IMG/VR virus record: IMGVR_UViG_3300017528_000255
Coordinates: 1 to 53,469 of that record
Reading direction: 5' to 3' (one strand)
DNA length: 53,469 bases
From: a virus
In this document: positions 26,061 through 34,357 of the stretch, piece after piece
Numbering within the stretch: position 1 is the stretch's first letter
Layout of the letters: the number at the start of each line of letters is the position of its first letter
Made by a program: the position numbers and the translations under genes
Notes under the pieces: model-generated
Databases searched by the model: none
Seen by the model: only the letters and a program-made list of their open reading frames with translations
What the model was told of the DNA's origin: nothing

Positions 26061-26491
26061 GCCCGGTCACCGCACCGAGCGGCTACCTCGGCGGCTACCT
26101 GGGGATGAACACCACGACGATCCCCGACGGCAACCCGCCGATCATCACCATCGTGTCGCCCGCCCCCGGGGTGTCGCCAGGCGATCCAGGCGGATTCCCC
26201 CTCGATTGGGCGGCTGCCCGGATGACGCCGGTCGTCGTCCGGATCACGGACATCGATCCCGGGCGTCACTACGAGTGCGTCGTCGCGCGCTACGCGGGCC
26301 GCCCGGATGAGCTGGTGGTCTATCGGCGAGGCGCGTTCCGCGGCCTGTTCACTGGGTCGGGGCAGGCCACGATCACCAACGGGATCGAGCTGACGATCCT
26401 CCCGGTGGGCGGCTGGTTCAGCTCGGATGTGCTGGACGACCTGGTGCTGGAGCTCGACGCGGTCGACTCGGCGGGAAACCTCAATGCCTAG
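26057..26491 (+). CDS. Hypothetical baseplate/fibre-associated protein (144 residues)
   Basis: ATG at 26057 overlaps the adhesin stop. The protein reads as Ig-like: PPIITIVSPAPGVSPGD at the start, then TPVVVRITDIDPGRHYECVV and a C-terminal DLVLELDAVDSAGN. It may be a fibre attachment or decoration module. It overlaps the gp46-like gene by eight bases. Confidence 0.55.
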   Translation: MSPVTAPSGYLGGYLGMNTTTIPDGNPPIITIVSPAPGVSPGDPGGFPLDWAAARMTPVVVRITDIDPGRHYECVVARYAGRPDELVVYRRGAFRGLFTGSGQATITNGIELTILPVGGWFSSDVLDDLVLELDAVDSAGNLNA

Positions 26492-26981
26492 CTACAGCTT
26501 TCGGATCCCTGGCCCGCCCGGCATTCCGCCGATCGTCGCGCCCCCGGTTGGCGTAGGCGGCGCAACGATGCGCTCGGGGTTCGGCGCGGTGCTCGACCTG
26601 CTCATCAACCCGGTAACGCTCGACTACTACCGCACCGACGACGGTGCGTGGGTCGAGACCGCGGACTCACGCACCGCCATGCTCATCCAGCTTGAGAGCG
26701 AGTACGCCGCCAGCCCGTGGAACCCCGGCGATGGCACGCGGATAAAGGCGATGCTCCGCGAGGGCGAGCCAGTCTCGCTCGACATCCTGCAGGCCGAGAC
26801 GCTGCGCGCGGGCAAGGTCCTACAGGCCGAGGGCATCCTCTCCGACCTGACCGCCGAGGTGCGCGACAGCCTCGGCAACCCCCTCGTCGACGAGACCGGC
26901 CGATCGCTGGTCCGCCTGCATTGGCGCGACCTGATCGCCGGGTCCCCGGTGGATCTCGTCGTGCGCCTCACGGGAGCCTGA
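26484..26981 (+). CDS. Mu gp46-like baseplate wedge protein
   Basis: A 165-residue protein. The core LDYYRTDDGAWVETADSRTA and the following LIQLESEYAASPWNPGDGT match the gp46 family closely. An added Pro-rich N-terminal tail (PGPPGIPPIVAPPVG) is present. It is followed without gap by the gp47-like gene. Confidence 0.85.
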   Translation: MPSYSFRIPGPPGIPPIVAPPVGVGGATMRSGFGAVLDLLINPVTLDYYRTDDGAWVETADSRTAMLIQLESEYAASPWNPGDGTRIKAMLREGEPVSLDILQAETLRAGKVLQAEGILSDLTAEVRDSLGNPLVDETGRSLVRLHWRDLIAGSPVDLVVRLTGA

Positions 26982-28504
26982 TGCCCCTCAAGATTCCCAC
27001 GTACGAGGAAACGCGATCGTTCCTGATGGCCTTCGGGCGCGCGCTGTTCCCGTTCGCCAACTACGGATCGCCGCACAGCTGGCACGGGCGCAAGGCGGGC
27101 TTTCTGGCCGCCGCGGTGACCGAGCTGCACGCTCACGTCGACTCAGCACAGCGCGACGTGCACCCGCTCACCGCGGGCGACGGCAAGCCGGTGAGCGACT
27201 GGGGCGACGCGGTCGGCGTGATCCGCAAGGCCGCGACGCCCGCGCGTAAGTCGCGGGCCGGGCGGGTCTCGGGTAGCGCCGCGTCGACGGTCGTGCCGCT
27301 GGCGATGCTACGCCACGAGGCGAGCGGCCTCACGTTCGCTGTGAACCAGGCGGTCACGATCGCCGGTGTCGCTGGTGTTGATCCCGATGGCTTCGTCGAC
27401 GCCGACATCGTCGCGATCGACGTCGGTGCGCAGACCCGGCTCGACGCGGGCGAAACCCTCAAGTTCGTAGACACGCCAGTTGGGATCCAGACCAGCGTGG
27501 TGTTGCAGCTCGCGCTCGATGAGGGCGGTTACGACACCGAGCAATTCGGGTCCTACCGCAATCGCATGCTGGCCACGTTTTCCCAGGCGCCGAGCGGTGG
27601 CAATCAATACGACTTCTGCAAGTGGGCACTCGAGAGTCTCGCAGCGGTGGCCTACGCGTACGCCTACCCACACCGGGCGGGGCGCGGGACGATCGACGTT
27701 GTCGCGTTCTACGAGGCGAGCGGCACCTCGCGCAGCTTGTCGGCCGACGATCGCGCCGCGGTCGCCGCGTACATCAGGACCAAGGCGCCGTTTCAGATCG
27801 CGGGCGCGGGCGGCGGCCTTCGCGTCCTCGAGACGATCGCCGACCCGCAGCGCGTCGAGCTCGTGCTCTCGGCCGATGGCCTGGCGGTGAACGCGTTCGA
27901 CTGGGTCGACAGCCCGCCGCTCGTCGTCGGCGGCTGGACCAGCGGCACCCGCGAGCTCGCGGTTACCACCGCGTTGCCGACGTCGCTGCGCGCGGGCCAT
28001 CGGCTGATCCTGTCGGGCGTCACCGATCCGACGTCGCAGGATGGGCGCGAGTACAAGATCGAATCGATCACGCAGACGTTCTCGCCGGGCAAGGTCGTCC
28101 TCGAGAAGGCACCGGTGAACGCGCCGGTGGTGGGCGACCTGGTCTACTCGGGCGGGCCGCTGGTGACGCCGGTCCGCAACGCGATCGTCGCCCACCTCGA
28201 CGGGCAGACGGTGTACGCGGGCCGTGGCCGCCGGCCGCTCCCGGCCTCCGCGGTGGCCTCCGCGATCGGGCTCGATGTCCTGGCCGAGGGCATCGGCTCG
28301 GCGAACCCGGGCGGGTTCTATGGCGCGTGGACAGGCGCGATCCTGCGCGCGTCGCTGTCGGTGATCGCGATGAGCAAGGGCGGCGTCCGCAACGTGGTGG
28401 TGACCACGCCCGTCGCCGACTACGAGGCTGCCGACGACGCATTCCCCCTCGACGGGCAGATCCACTATGTGACCCCGGGCGTGGTCCTGGTGCGGAGCGC
28501 GTGA
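26981..28504 (+). CDS. Mu gp47-like baseplate J protein
   Basis: A 507-residue wedge protein. It has the early TYEETRSFLMAFGRALFP region, the VTIAGVAGVDPDGFVDADIV strand block, and the central EQFGSYRNRMLATFSQAPSGGNQYD motif found in baseplate J proteins. Residues about 310-430 contain an extra strand-rich insert. The family is usually 350-380 residues long in Mu relatives, so the protein is enlarged. ATG at 26981 overlaps the previous stop. Confidence 0.85.
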   Translation: MPLKIPTYEETRSFLMAFGRALFPFANYGSPHSWHGRKAGFLAAAVTELHAHVDSAQRDVHPLTAGDGKPVSDWGDAVGVIRKAATPARKSRAGRVSGSAASTVVPLAMLRHEASGLTFAVNQAVTIAGVAGVDPDGFVDADIVAIDVGAQTRLDAGETLKFVDTPVGIQTSVVLQLALDEGGYDTEQFGSYRNRMLATFSQAPSGGNQYDFCKWALESLAAVAYAYAYPHRAGRGTIDVVAFYEASGTSRSLSADDRAAVAAYIRTKAPFQIAGAGGGLRVLETIADPQRVELVLSADGLAVNAFDWVDSPPLVVGGWTSGTRELAVTTALPTSLRAGHRLILSGVTDPTSQDGREYKIESITQTFSPGKVVLEKAPVNAPVVGDLVYSGGPLVTPVRNAIVAHLDGQTVYAGRGRRPLPASAVASAIGLDVLAEGIGSANPGGFYGAWTGAILRASLSVIAMSKGGVRNVVVTTPVADYEAADDAFPLDGQIHYVTPGVVLVRSA

Positions 28505-30417
28505 TGACTGCTGACCAGGTAATCTCGTTCTCGCCACCGGGCACCATCGGGCTCCCCGCGGAGGACGCCGTCGTGCTGCTCCGGTTCGACGAGCTCGATC
28601 CCCTGCAGCCCATCCGGGACGCGACGGGCACGCTCGGAGATCTCGTGCCGGGCACGTGGACGCATTGGGACGCGGGGCTTGGCCACGACGTCATCACGGC
28701 GATGACCATGCCGGAGGTCGTCGACGCGGCGACGGGGCGCGGGCGGCGGTTCTCGGGCATCGACGCCTACAGCGTGTCGGGCACGGGGCTCATCGGATAC
28801 GACCGCGTGAGCGGGTCATCGCTGCTCACGCGGGATGTGACGATTCAGGCCATCTGCACCTGCGATCTCGCGTCGCAGGCGATGGCCTCGGGCACCGGGA
28901 CGATCATCCGGCGCGGCGGCGCCTACGCGCTGTCGCTCTACGTGGTCAACGCGCCCGCCCGCCTGGTCGCACTCCGCGCGAGCGGGGCGCCGTTCGCGTT
29001 GCCCGACGGGTTCACGCTGCTCACGATGACCAGGCGGTGGGTCTCGCCCGCGCTGGTGGTGAGTAACTACTACTGCGGCGATCGCCTGGTCGATACGCTG
29101 TCGACAACGCCCTTCATCGGTGGCGCGACGATCGATCCGACGTTCGTGGGCTACGGCCAGGCCGCGGGATTCGACCCCTTCATCGGCACGATCGACGAGC
29201 TGCTCGTGCTCGACCGCGAGATCACGCGCGAGGAGGTCGAGGCCACCTGGCTCCGGATCACGAAGTATCAGCCGCTCGGCTACCAGCTGTTCAAGGAGCT
29301 CCACGATCCCGGCTTCCCCATGTCGACCGATCCGAGCTCCGACGTCCAGCTCGAGGCGCGCATGTGGGGACACGGGATGGGCTACGCCGCCGCGATGGCC
29401 GAGGACATGCGCGCCAACATGCTTCCGCCCCGGGCGTATGGCGCGGTGCTCGCGGCCTGGGAGCAGGCGGTCGCGGTCACGCCGCAGCCCAACCAAGACG
29501 TGGTGACCCGCCGAGCTCGCGTGCTCGCCCGCCTGCGCCAGCGCCGAGGCTCGTCGATCGACGGGCTCAAGGATGTACTCGCGAGCGTCGTCGGAACCGA
29601 CGTCGACAACCTCGAGTTTCTCGCGTTCGACCAGACGATCCGCGAGGACTTCGCGCTCGGGATCCGACCCGAGCGCTGGGATGTCCAGCCCTCCGGCGTG
29701 ACCGCGGTGTCGGGCGCGGCGTCGTTCCAGCCCGGCGCCGGCACGTTCACGATGACCGGCACGACACGGTCATGGATCACGATGACCACCGCGGTCGGCG
29801 GTGACGGTCGCGAGGCGCACCTGATCGCGAAGCTCGCCCTGACGACGCCGATCGCGGGCGTGGAGGCGGGGGTGTATTTCGGCGACTGGCCCCATGGCAA
29901 CTACCTACTACTCGGGATCGGTGATGTCGCGGGCGTGTTCAAGATCGTAACGGAGTCGTTCGTCGGCAACGTGTCACAGGGCCTCGTGGTTCAGGCGACG
30001 CTTGGCAGTAACCCCGCCGCGCTGTGGCTGCACCTCTACCAGCTCCCGGCGTCGGGCTCCTGGCTTGCGGCCTGGTCGACGACGAGCGCGATCGCGGGCT
30101 TCGCGACATCGACGACGATCACCCATCCCACGCTGCAGAACCTCGGCGGCTGCTACCTGCGCTCGACCGGAGCGATCGCCGCGCCTCGCGCTGACTTCGA
30201 CGATGTCACGCTTCGCGCGCCCTACGGCGATCGTTCGCTCGCGGCCTACGTCTACCGAGACCCGGGGCTCCCGGGGACCCTCGATGTGGACGGCGCTCAG
30301 TCGGCGATCGTCGCGATCAAGCACGCGTTCATCGACGGCGCAATCATCACCAGCAAGAGCGTCGTCTGCGACGACCCGGGCAGTCTTTGCGATCACGGCC
30401 CAATGGGGGGATTTTGA
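28504..30417 (+). CDS. Mu gp48-like tail protein fused to lectin-like domains
   Basis: A 637-residue protein. A central segment (residues about 275-375: YGAVLAAWEQAVAVTPQPN then RRARVLARLRQRRGSSIDG) matches the short tail protein gp48/DUF2313, usually about 200 residues. Before it lies a LamG/concanavalin-like domain (about 15-260: LLRFDELDP, GRRFSGIDAYSV, PFIGTIDELLVLDREITREE) and after it another glucanase-like domain (about 395-600). The fusion would place two sugar-binding modules on the baseplate. ATG at 28504 overlaps the gp47-like stop. Confidence 0.8.
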   Translation: MTADQVISFSPPGTIGLPAEDAVVLLRFDELDPLQPIRDATGTLGDLVPGTWTHWDAGLGHDVITAMTMPEVVDAATGRGRRFSGIDAYSVSGTGLIGYDRVSGSSLLTRDVTIQAICTCDLASQAMASGTGTIIRRGGAYALSLYVVNAPARLVALRASGAPFALPDGFTLLTMTRRWVSPALVVSNYYCGDRLVDTLSTTPFIGGATIDPTFVGYGQAAGFDPFIGTIDELLVLDREITREEVEATWLRITKYQPLGYQLFKELHDPGFPMSTDPSSDVQLEARMWGHGMGYAAAMAEDMRANMLPPRAYGAVLAAWEQAVAVTPQPNQDVVTRRARVLARLRQRRGSSIDGLKDVLASVVGTDVDNLEFLAFDQTIREDFALGIRPERWDVQPSGVTAVSGAASFQPGAGTFTMTGTTRSWITMTTAVGGDGREAHLIAKLALTTPIAGVEAGVYFGDWPHGNYLLLGIGDVAGVFKIVTESFVGNVSQGLVVQATLGSNPAALWLHLYQLPASGSWLAAWSTTSAIAGFATSTTITHPTLQNLGGCYLRSTGAIAAPRADFDDVTLRAPYGDRSLAAYVYRDPGLPGTLDVDGAQSAIVAIKHAFIDGAIITSKSVVCDDPGSLCDHGPMGGF

Positions 30418-30998
30418 GAACAATCATCATAGCAATTCTACTGGCCGCGTGTGCGGCGCAACCTACGCCGGAGGATGGCGCCATGGGGCTACCGATCTCA
30501 CGCGATGAAACGCATACCTCTGCATCGAAGGTCTCGAGCTCACTCCTCGACAAGCTGCAGGACGGCATCATCGGTCATAAGCGCCCGCAGTGGACCCGGG
30601 GCTGGCTCCCCGCGATCCTCTGTAACCTGGGCACGTTCGCGGAGTTCGACTCGGACGGGAACGTCCCGCCGATCTACCGACAATCAACGGGGAGCGGGGT
30701 GATTCATTTCGGGGTGCCGTTCGAGGACGGCGACCGGATCACGGGGTTCGGGTTTGCGATCTACGGCGACGGCGTCGTGGACTCGACGCTCGATCTGTTC
30801 TACTCCGCATCGCAGGGTGCGGCGTATACGAGTCTCGGGCACTGGTCAGTGACCAATCACCCGGCGGCGTGGACCATGAACGCGCTCGTGGTGGCGCCTC
30901 AGATCCTCGTGGCCGGCGCTACCCTGACCGTGAAGTTCAGTCCGAGCGCGGCGAACCTCCGCTTTGGCATGGTGACCGCCACCTTTGATCGCCTGTGA
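30414..30998 (+). CDS. Phage-encoded lipoprotein with C-terminal strand-rich domain
   Basis: A 194-residue protein. TTG at 30414 overlaps the previous stop and gives a signal peptide LRTIIIAILLAACAAQ with a clear lipobox (LAAC), so the mature protein should be lipid-anchored. The remainder (about residues 50-190) is strand-rich with GVIHFGVPFEDGDRITGFGF and may be an adhesin- or lectin-like fold. Options are superinfection exclusion, lysogenic conversion of the host surface, or a tail part. An ATG farther in (30483) would remove the signal. Confidence 0.6.
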   Translation: MRTIIIAILLAACAAQPTPEDGAMGLPISRDETHTSASKVSSSLLDKLQDGIIGHKRPQWTRGWLPAILCNLGTFAEFDSDGNVPPIYRQSTGSGVIHFGVPFEDGDRITGFGFAIYGDGVVDSTLDLFYSASQGAAYTSLGHWSVTNHPAAWTMNALVVAPQILVAGATLTVKFSPSAANLRFGMVTATFDRL

Positions 30999-31546
30999 CC
31001 GACGAGGATCCCAAGGACCGCCGCCGACCCACGCCATACGCGGGTGTGCCGACGAGGGTCGTCGAGGCCTGGGAGGGCCGGCGGTTCGACACGCCTCCCG
31101 CGGGGGTCCCGATCGCGGCGGGCGACACCCTGCACAAGATCGATCGGCGCGTGAAGCTCACCGCGCAGGCGATGCAAAACACGTTCGACTCCGTCGGCGA
31201 GCTGCGGCGGGAGATGGACGTGAAGGTCGACCGGATCGACGTGAAGGTCGATGCGCTCGCCTCTGACCTCGCCGACGTGCGCGAGTCGACCGGGCGCCAC
31301 GAGGGCAAGCTCGACGTGATGATGGCAGGCCTCGCCGACGATCGCGAGGAGCGCCACCAGCGCACCACGATGACCGTGACCGCGTTCACCGCGGGCGTGG
31401 AGATCGACAAGACCCGCGCGCTCTCGGCGATCGAGGAGCAGGCGCTACGCAATGCGCACCGTCGACAGATCGTGTTTCGCGTTTTGGCTGGCGTCGGTGC
31501 GGTGTGGGCGCTGCTGTCCACGATCGCGCTCGCGCGGTGCATGTGA
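30995..31546 (+). CDS. Coiled-coil protein with C-terminal membrane segment
   Basis: A 183-residue protein from GTG at 30995 (overlaps previous stop). After a Pro/Arg-rich start, residues about 45-130 form heptad-rich helices (LRREMDVKVDRIDVKVDAL). A single hydrophobic segment lies at about 162-180 (VLAGVGAVWALLSTIALA), directly at the C-terminus. This layout resembles Mu-like and P2-like membrane proteins of lysis regions, but the spanin pattern (N-terminal anchor) is reversed, so assignment as spanin is not made. Confidence 0.6.
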   Translation: MTDEDPKDRRRPTPYAGVPTRVVEAWEGRRFDTPPAGVPIAAGDTLHKIDRRVKLTAQAMQNTFDSVGELRREMDVKVDRIDVKVDALASDLADVRESTGRHEGKLDVMMAGLADDREERHQRTTMTVTAFTAGVEIDKTRALSAIEEQALRNAHRRQIVFRVLAGVGAVWALLSTIALARCM

Positions 31547-31560
31547 CGAAAGAGAACCTC

Positions 31561-31947
31561 ATGAAGAATTCATTCGGCGTCGCGCTCGCCTCCCTTGCCC
31601 TCGCTCTCTGCGGCGTGTCGTGCGCCCCGGTCAAGCATGCCGGCCAGGTCGTGGTCGATTGCATCACCGCTGACCAGGTCGAGATCAAGTCGCTGATCCT
31701 GTCGTTCCTGCCGATGTTCGTCGGGGGAGCCCCCGACTGGACCGCAATCGAGGGGCAGGCGATCGCAGCGGGCGAAGCCGTCGGCGGCTGCGCGCTCGCT
31801 GAGCTCGTGCAGGAGTACCTCGCCCCGCCGCCAGGTCGGGCCGCGCCCGCGCCTGCCGTGGGCCAGCTGGCGCGCACCGCGCTCGAGGACTTCCGGGTCC
31901 ATCATGCCGGCGGCGCGGTGTTCCGCTCGCGCATGGGCGACCTGTGA
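31561..31947 (+). CDS. Small lipoprotein in the lysis cassette
   Basis: A 128-residue protein, ATG at 31561 preceded by AAAGAGA. The signal peptide MKNSFGVALASLALALCGVSC ends in a lipobox-like GVSC with lipidation at C21. Residues 25-90 are helical, with two more Cys near 35 and 80. It could be the outer-membrane component of a spanin pair with a neighbouring membrane protein, or a superinfection-exclusion lipoprotein. Confidence 0.65.
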   Translation: MKNSFGVALASLALALCGVSCAPVKHAGQVVVDCITADQVEIKSLILSFLPMFVGGAPDWTAIEGQAIAAGEAVGGCALAELVQEYLAPPPGRAAPAPAVGQLARTALEDFRVHHAGGAVFRSRMGDL

Positions 31948-32735
31948 CGCGGGCGCGCTGTCTGGGCCGCGTGCAGTCGCATCCGGACACCCGCACGCTC
32001 AAATTCGCGACCTACTTTGGTCGGAGCGTGCTCGCCGCGACCGGCCGCAACGCACCGCCCGCCCGCGACTGGACGCACCCGACACACGCGCCCGCGTGGC
32101 GCAGCTGGCGCAATGACGTGATCGGCGATTGCACGTGCGCGGCGATCGCCCACCTATTCCAGGCGCAGAGCGCGAACACCGGGCGACTCCTCGACCTTGA
32201 CGACGCCGACGTGGTCGGGCTGTACGAGCGGGTCGGGCACTACAATCCTGCGCGCCCGGAGACCGACCAGGGCGCGCAGATGATCGACGTGCTCCGCGCG
32301 ATGCGCGAGGTCGGCATGGGCGGCCAGCGGATCAGCGCGTTCGCCGCGCTCGACCCGATGAACCGCTGGCACATCGACGCCGCGCTCAACCTGTTCGGCG
32401 GCATCTACGTCGGGGTCGATCTGCCGATCGCGGCGCAGACTCAAACCGTGTGGGACGTGGCGCCGGTCGGGCGCCACGACCGAGGCTACGACCCGGGCAG
32501 CTGGGGGCCGCACGCCATGGCGATGCTCGCGTACGACCGATCGAGCGTCGCGTTCATCACCTGGGGCCAGGTCAAGATCGCGACCCACGAATGGTTCAAG
32601 ACCTACTGTAGCGAGGCGTGGGCGTTGATTGATCCGCTGTGGGTCGACGATGGTCTGACCCCGAGCGGGTTCGATCTCGCGCGGCTGCGGAGCGATCTCG
32701 TCGACATTCACCGCGGCGCCAAGGGGGCAGCATGA
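31944..32735 (+). CDS. Papain-fold cysteine peptidase-like protein
   Basis: A 263-residue protein, GTG at 31944 overlapping the lipoprotein stop. The arrangement NDVIGDCTCAAIAH (C63 or C65 at the start of a helix), WGPHAMAMLAY (H190) and AFITWGQV (W207) is that of papain-like enzymes: Cys, His, then an aromatic next to the third residue. It has no signal peptide or cell-wall-binding repeats. It may cut peptidoglycan peptides or a host protein. A catalytically dead C1-like fold is an alternative. Confidence 0.55.
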   Translation: MTRARCLGRVQSHPDTRTLKFATYFGRSVLAATGRNAPPARDWTHPTHAPAWRSWRNDVIGDCTCAAIAHLFQAQSANTGRLLDLDDADVVGLYERVGHYNPARPETDQGAQMIDVLRAMREVGMGGQRISAFAALDPMNRWHIDAALNLFGGIYVGVDLPIAAQTQTVWDVAPVGRHDRGYDPGSWGPHAMAMLAYDRSSVAFITWGQVKIATHEWFKTYCSEAWALIDPLWVDDGLTPSGFDLARLRSDLVDIHRGAKGAA

Positions 32736-33166
32736 CCGACGACGACACCACCACCACGCCGACCGAGCGACCCGTCCGCTCGGTCCCGACCGACAGGCTC
32801 CCGATGGGGCTGCTACCGCCGCGCCCGATGACGGAGGCCGAGGCGGCCGAGCGTCGTCGTCTCATCGACCAGGTCGCCGCTACCGGGGGCATGCAGCCGA
32901 TCGTGAGCGCGGTCATGACCCCGGTAGCGGGCTGGAAAACGACCGAGTTCTGGCTCAAGCTCGCCGCGATCCTCCTCACGACGCTGCTTGCCTCGGGCGC
33001 GATCACCAACGATCGCGTGCTCGCGGTGGCGGGCATGGCTGCCGCGATGCTCGGCGCGCTTGGCTACACGGTGAGCCGAACGCAGGTGAAGGTCGCGACC
33101 GCGCGGGCCTCGGCGATCTCGGCGGCGTCGGTCACGACGGCATCCATCACCACGGCGGCAGCGTGA
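32732..33166 (+). CDS. Putative holin
   Basis: A 144-residue protein with a charged N-terminus and two predicted membrane segments (about residues 74-90 and 96-114) separated by a short turn with TNDR, then a hydrophilic Ala/Ser/Thr tail. It overlaps the endolysin gene by four bases. Two-segment proteins next to an endolysin are commonly class II holins. No sequence family was recognised. Confidence 0.65.
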   Translation: MTDDDTTTTPTERPVRSVPTDRLPMGLLPPRPMTEAEAAERRRLIDQVAATGGMQPIVSAVMTPVAGWKTTEFWLKLAAILLTTLLASGAITNDRVLAVAGMAAAMLGALGYTVSRTQVKVATARASAISAASVTTASITTAAA

Positions 33167-33720
33167 TCCTCCCGCGCCCGTTCGCGGCCGAGAAGGCGGT
33201 GGAGATCGCGCTCGCGTCGGTGGGTCACGGCGAGTACTGGCTCGGCACGGGCGACTACAACACGCCGCTCGACGGGCGCAGCGACTGTGCCGGGTTCGCG
33301 ATCTGCAAATGCTACGGGCTGCGTCGTCACAGGCCCGGGTTCAACAAAGGCAAATGGGCGAGCGTCGAGGATGACATCAACTGCAACTCAGCGATCGAGG
33401 ACGCGAACCGCCGCAAGGATCTGTTTGTGCTGGCGGCGCCGCGCCCCCAGCCCGGCGATCTCCTGGCCTACCCGACATTCTTTTTGACCGGTCACCCCAA
33501 GCCCTGGATCGGGCACATCGCGATCGTGGTGGCCGTCGACCGCATGGCCGCGTGGGACGCCGCGAAGCCCGACTGGTCACTCCTCGACGTGGTGCAGTGC
33601 TGCGGACCCGACGGCCGCAAGCCGGGGATCGTGCGGTCGACCGCGCAACACTGGCGAGAGCACGATCGCCAGTGGCCCAAGCCCGAGCACCGGAGCTCAC
33701 TGCTCCGGGCCGTGTCGTAG
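33163..33720 (+). CDS. NlpC/P60-like endolysin
   Basis: A 185-residue protein, GTG at 33163. It has the cysteine-peptidase layout: GRSDCAGFAICK with C42 starting a helix, a PGDLLAYP strand near residue 97, and WIGHIAIVVAVD with H118. These are the catalytic Cys and His of the NlpC/P60 or CHAP group that cleave peptidoglycan stems. No signal peptide is present, so release through a holin is expected. The stop at 33720 is followed within 300 bases by a terminator. Confidence 0.7.
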   Translation: MILPRPFAAEKAVEIALASVGHGEYWLGTGDYNTPLDGRSDCAGFAICKCYGLRRHRPGFNKGKWASVEDDINCNSAIEDANRRKDLFVLAAPRPQPGDLLAYPTFFLTGHPKPWIGHIAIVVAVDRMAAWDAAKPDWSLLDVVQCCGPDGRKPGIVRSTAQHWREHDRQWPKPEHRSSLLRAVS

Positions 33721-33870
33721 CCTCGCGGCATGCAGGCGGCGCAGCGTCCGGAGCGGGAGCGCATGCAGGCGCAGCGCGGCCCGGACCTTGTCGATGGCAT
33801 CGAGATCGGCCCCACGTAGAATTTCAAACACCAGCTGATCGCGGGCGATGAGCGCCTTGTCGGTGGGCAT
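33697..33870 (-). CDS. Possible small leftward protein (57 residues)
   Basis: ATG at 33870 on the minus strand gives a 57-residue helical, Leu/Arg-rich peptide. No ribosome-binding site is visible and its end overlaps the endolysin gene by 24 bases in the opposite direction. A frame opened only by GC-rich composition is equally likely. Confidence 0.25.
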   Translation of the reverse strand: MPTDKALIARDQLVFEILRGADLDAIDKVRAALRLHALPLRTLRRLHAARLRHGPEQ

Positions 33871-34012
33871 GCTGACCGGACGCCGCCCGCGCCGAAATCG
33901 AACAGCTGGCCTAGTGCCGCGACCGGCGGCATTGCGGCGCGGCCCGAGCGATCGTAGTGTGCATGCGGGCTCCTTCATCCGGGCGCCCGGAACCGCTCCC
34001 AGGATTGAACAC

Positions 34013-34034
34013 CCGCCGGGGGCGGTTCTTTTTT
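34013..34034 (+). terminator. Rho-independent terminator after the lysis cassette
   Basis: CCGCC (34013-34017), loop GGG, GGCGG (34021-34025), followed by TTCTTTTTT. It should end late rightward transcription before attP. Confidence 0.75.
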
Positions 34035-34087
34035 CGGGCCGTATGTTTTCGGCGGGCGCCCGACATACAAGGCCGGTAGCGTTGGGC

Positions 34088-34255
34088 ATGTCCTACGTCC
34101 TACCGCCCCCACACCTGATCGCCGCCACCTTCGCGCTTGGCAAGGCAGGCGACGAGCGCCGCCGCAAGCTGATGGCCTGCGACGCCGAGCTCAAGCGCCG
34201 CGACTGGCTCAACACCGATCCAGGGCGTGGACCGGTGCGGGGCTATGGGCGCTGA
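34088..34255 (+). CDS. Small basic hypothetical protein (55 residues)
   Basis: ATG at 34088, ending TGA at 34253-34255. The protein has a helix with FALGKAGDERRRKLMACDAEL and a basic C-terminus. It lies between the terminator and attP, where moron genes often sit. No strong ribosome-binding site. Confidence 0.4.
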   Translation: MSYVLPPPHLIAATFALGKAGDERRRKLMACDAELKRRDWLNTDPGRGPVRGYGR

Positions 34256-34268
34256 GGGCGGGATACGA

Positions 34269-34330
34269 TTTCGCCGGCAGCTAGACCCCTATAGCTCCCG
34301 GTGTACGACGATCGGGAAACTTTTGCCGGC
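34269..34330. promoter_or_regulatory. Possible integrase arm-type sites
   Basis: TTTCGCCGGC at 34269-34278 and TTTTGCCGGC at 34321-34330 are direct repeats (9 of 10) 52 bases apart, just outside the tRNA-like core of attP. Their position suits arm-binding sites. The role is inferred. Confidence 0.35.
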
Positions 34331-34357
34331 GTAAGATATTGAGATAACTGCATACGC

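Noticed and set aside
27622-28503. Upstream part of the frame that leads into the gp48-like gene
   Set aside because: It lies within the baseplate J gene in another frame and is Arg/Gly-rich. The real start is the ATG at 28504.
27308-28537. 409-residue leftward open frame
   Set aside because: Antisense of the baseplate J gene.
30995-31947. Classical i-spanin/o-spanin pair
   Set aside because: The membrane segment is at the C-terminus, not the N-terminus, so the usual inner spanin layout is absent. Left as an open question.
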